Source: Leptonema illini DSM 21528 (lineage in GTDB: Bacteria; Spirochaetota; Leptospiria; Leptospirales; Leptonemataceae). From it: 64,000 bases of DNA. Location: the NCBI RefSeq assembly GCF_000243335.1, contig NZ_JH597773.1, forward strand, positions 2,039,550-2,103,549. Reading direction: 5' to 3'. The notes under the pieces were generated by a model. The model did not search any database, had not been told where the DNA came from, and saw only the letters and a list, made by a program, of their open reading frames with translations. Below, in pieces: positions 61,921-64,000 of this stretch (within the stretch, counting starts at the first letter, position 1; each line of letters starts with the position of its first letter). A program made the translations under genes and the position numbers.

Positions 61921-63003
61921 ATGTCAGTTCAAAAAAACAGAGATATGATCGAGCGGCGAACCCTGAACGCCCCTTTTTACCTGCGTCATCCCTTTTTACA
62001 GACGGCCTTTGCCTCTTTGAAGTTTCGCGTCAGCGGAGCCTATCTGAGAGAGAAATCCACTTTCAAGCTTATCACCACCTCATCCGGCACGCGTCTTCTT
62101 GGTTCTTATGCCGAACAGGCCGGGGCGAAAGGACTGGTGCTACTCTTGCACGGCTGGGAAGGCGGCATCGAATCGACCTACATTCTGAGGTCGGGCGAGC
62201 ATCTTTTCAGACAGGGCTACAACATCTTCAGACTGAATCTTCGCGACCACGGAGATACGCATCATCTGAACGAAGAGGCTTTCAATGGAACGATGATCGA
62301 CGAGGTCTACGAGGCGATGTGTCAGATCTCAGAGCTTGCCGACAACATGCCTCTCTTCCTGATGGGATTTTCGCTCGGCGGCAATTTCGTCCTGCGCGCC
62401 GCTATCGCACATTCGACGCGAAAGGCGAAGCTGAAAAACGTGCGTCATATACTTGCCGTATCGCCTGCCGTCGATCCCGAGATGGCCACCATCCGCATCG
62501 ATGAGGATCGTATTCTCGGCCCTTACTTCCTGAACAAATGGTCGCAGTCTCTGATGAAGAAGCAGCAGCTCTTTCCCTATCTGCATGACTTCCGCTACGC
62601 TACGTCTTCGCGAAGCGTCATGGAGCTGACATCGATAGGAATTCCGCTGTTCACACCCTACAGGCATGTGAAGGACTATTTCGCGCGTTATACAACGACG
62701 GGCCCTTTTTTCAAGAATCTTCAGGTACCGACGACGATTTATACGTCGGCCGACGATCCGATCATCACCGAAGAGGATTTTCTGAAAATTGATCCGCATC
62801 CTCTATTACGGATCATCATTTCGGATCGCGGCGGGCATAACGGCTTTCTGACGCGGGGATTCCATCCGGCCTACCTCGATCTATTTCATGAAATAGCGGC
62901 AGGAGCGGCGACGAATGTCGACGTCGCAGAGCAGAACGGCCGGGCCGGTTCACGAAAAAGCTCGAAACGAGCGAAGACGGCGAGTCGATCTCGAAAATCC
63001 TGA
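61921..63003 (+). CDS. YheT-type alpha/beta hydrolase
   Basis: A 360-residue hydrolase. Markers are LLLHGWEGGIESTY (oxyanion), GFSLGGNFVLRAAIA (nucleophile Ser), SADDPIITEEDF (Asp) and RGGHNGFLTRG (His). The tail is basic and Ser-rich. Such enzymes act on unknown carboxylesters or lipids; some are linked to lipid metabolism. The ATG at 61921 is preferred to the ATG at 61885. It lies 48 bases before the M16 peptidase gene. Confidence 0.88.
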   Translation: MSVQKNRDMIERRTLNAPFYLRHPFLQTAFASLKFRVSGAYLREKSTFKLITTSSGTRLLGSYAEQAGAKGLVLLLHGWEGGIESTYILRSGEHLFRQGYNIFRLNLRDHGDTHHLNEEAFNGTMIDEVYEAMCQISELADNMPLFLMGFSLGGNFVLRAAIAHSTRKAKLKNVRHILAVSPAVDPEMATIRIDEDRILGPYFLNKWSQSLMKKQQLFPYLHDFRYATSSRSVMELTSIGIPLFTPYRHVKDYFARYTTTGPFFKNLQVPTTIYTSADDPIITEEDFLKIDPHPLLRIIISDRGGHNGFLTRGFHPAYLDLFHEIAAGAATNVDVAEQNGRAGSRKSSKRAKTASRSRKS

Positions 63004-63051
63004 CCAGGAAAAGGATCGCCCGATTTCACAGGGCCGGTTTTCTTGCCAGCA

Positions 63052-64000
63052 ATGTCTGACGTTTCCTCGCTTCTGCGTCATCGCCTGCAGATCTTTGATC
63101 TCGGTTTCGTTCGACTCGCCTATCTGAAAAATGACAGCTACCTGACGACGGCACAGATCTTCACACGTGTGGGCTCGTCGGTGGAAAAGACGGGCGAATA
63201 CGGCATCGCACATATTCTCGAACACATGTTCTTCAAGGGGTCGAGCAAGCGCCCCGGCGGAACAAGCATTCCCCGCGCTGCCAACGACATCGGCGCGAAT
63301 ATGAACGCCTACACGACCTACGATCATACGGCCTATTATATTACGGTTCTGAACGACTCGTTTGAAGAAGGCTTCGACATTCTCAGTGATATGTTTCGCA
63401 ATCCTCTCTTTCCCGAGGAGGAGTTTCGCAAAGAGCTCAATCCCATTCTCAGCGAGTTTCGCGAGCGCGACGACGATCCCGACGATTTCATCAACGAACG
63501 GGCGATGGAACGCTATTACGGAGCGGGCTATCACCCCATCATCGGAACAGAGCAGTCCATTCTCGCCGCGACTACGGTCGATATGCATGCGTTCAAGAAA
63601 CGCTATTATGGAGCCGGCAATGTGCTGATCGTGATCGTCGGCGGCGTCGAAGAAGACCGCATGATGAAGGCCGTCCAGCAGCATTTCTCTGACCTGCCGA
63701 AGGCGCTGGCCCCCGAGTTTCAGCGGCTTCAGGCGACGTCCGCCGATATGGAGCTGACGCGAAGCGGCATTCAGGAAGCATACTTCAATCTTTATTATCC
63801 GGCGCTTCCGCAAGAGCATCCGAAGCGACATCATGAAGATCTCATGAACTTCATTCTCGGCGGCAGCGATTCGTCCCTTCTTTTCGAACGGATTCGCGAA
63901 GAGCTGGGGCTGTCGTGCTACGGCATCTACTCGATGATCTCGCGCAACGAGCCTTTCAATAATCTGAATATCAGCTGCGGTATCGATCCGCTTGAGATCG
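63052..64000 (+). CDS. M16 family zinc peptidase, N-terminal part
   Basis: The first 316 residues of a gene that runs off the right edge. HILEHMFFKGS is the inverted zinc motif HxxEH, followed by ANMNAYTTYDHTAYYITV and the third ligand Glu region (FPEEEFRKEL with downstream glutamates). M16 enzymes (pitrilysin, processing peptidase or PqqL-like) cleave peptides in a closed chamber. The ATG at 63052 lies 48 bases after the YheT stop. Full length and class cannot be judged. Confidence 0.9.
   Translation, partial: MSDVSSLLRHRLQIFDLGFVRLAYLKNDSYLTTAQIFTRVGSSVEKTGEYGIAHILEHMFFKGSSKRPGGTSIPRAANDIGANMNAYTTYDHTAYYITVLNDSFEEGFDILSDMFRNPLFPEEEFRKELNPILSEFRERDDDPDDFINERAMERYYGAGYHPIIGTEQSILAATTVDMHAFKKRYYGAGNVLIVIVGGVEEDRMMKAVQQHFSDLPKALAPEFQRLQATSADMELTRSGIQEAYFNLYYPALPQEHPKRHHEDLMNFILGGSDSSLLFERIREELGLSCYGIYSMISRNEPFNNLNISCGIDPLEI

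Overview
The window reads as chromosomal DNA of a leptospire-type spirochaete (order Leptospirales). The mid-50s percent G+C, estimated by eye, would suit Leptonema or Turneriella better than the low-GC Leptospira. The main support is a homologue of the leptospiral lipoprotein LipL41, several spirochaete-style lipoproteins, FecR-domain envelope proteins, adjacent metX-metW, a large chemotaxis operon and a crotonyl-CoA carboxylase/reductase. Genus and species are inference. About 58 protein genes are densely packed on both strands. No rRNA, tRNA, CRISPR array, prophage or complete insertion sequence was seen.

Layout. 1-7.4 kb: the start of tilS, manA, an RDD membrane protein, a 37-bp tandem repeat tract, a DegT-fold protein without the catalytic lysine, two exported proteins and a UbiD-type decarboxylase. 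7.4-19.6 kb: signalling. A 7TM-HAMP-PP2C-TPR phosphatase and a chemoreceptor with a probable sigma-28 promoter lie opposite an operon of STAS protein, cheA (with two CheW domains), cheW, cheB, cheR, cheY and a degenerate receiver/kinase protein. 19.6-29 kb: housekeeping genes phoH, ybeY, rpsF, ssb, rplI, dnaB, radA, tsaD and pssA, interrupted by a 500-bp repeat-rich gap. 29-35.5 kb: an outer-membrane-like protein, an ECF sigma factor, a membrane FecR protein and a FecR lipoprotein, a Bfd-like 2Fe-2S protein, ExbB/ExbD and a polytopic membrane protein. 35.7-41.6 kb: metY-metX-metW and modABC. 41.7-48.6 kb: a dNTPase, a lipoprotein, a 151-bp MITE-like element, the LipL41 homologue, a response regulator, an ABC exporter and Ccr. 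48.8-64 kb: a degenerate HD-GYP protein, a 757-residue protein of unknown function, a CoA-transferase family enzyme, a papain-family protease with four FN3 domains, small envelope proteins, a transporter-like domain fused to phosphatidylserine decarboxylase, NnrS, a YheT-type hydrolase and the start of an M16 peptidase.

How the genes may work together. The che operon plus the receptor form a nearly complete chemotaxis core for periplasmic flagella. PssA and the fused Psd supply the two steps from CDP-diacylglycerol to phosphatidylethanolamine. MetY, MetX and MetW form the acetyl-homoserine sulfhydrylation route. The ECF sigma/FecR genes look like an envelope-signalling unit; the FecR proteins and the secreted protein at 4.85 kb share a short C-terminal module that I cannot name.

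The most unusual items are the transporter-Psd fusion, the lysine-less DegT protein, the shared module, the MITE-like hairpin element, the pseudo-receiver/kinase, the degenerate HD-GYP protein and the unclassified 757-residue protein.
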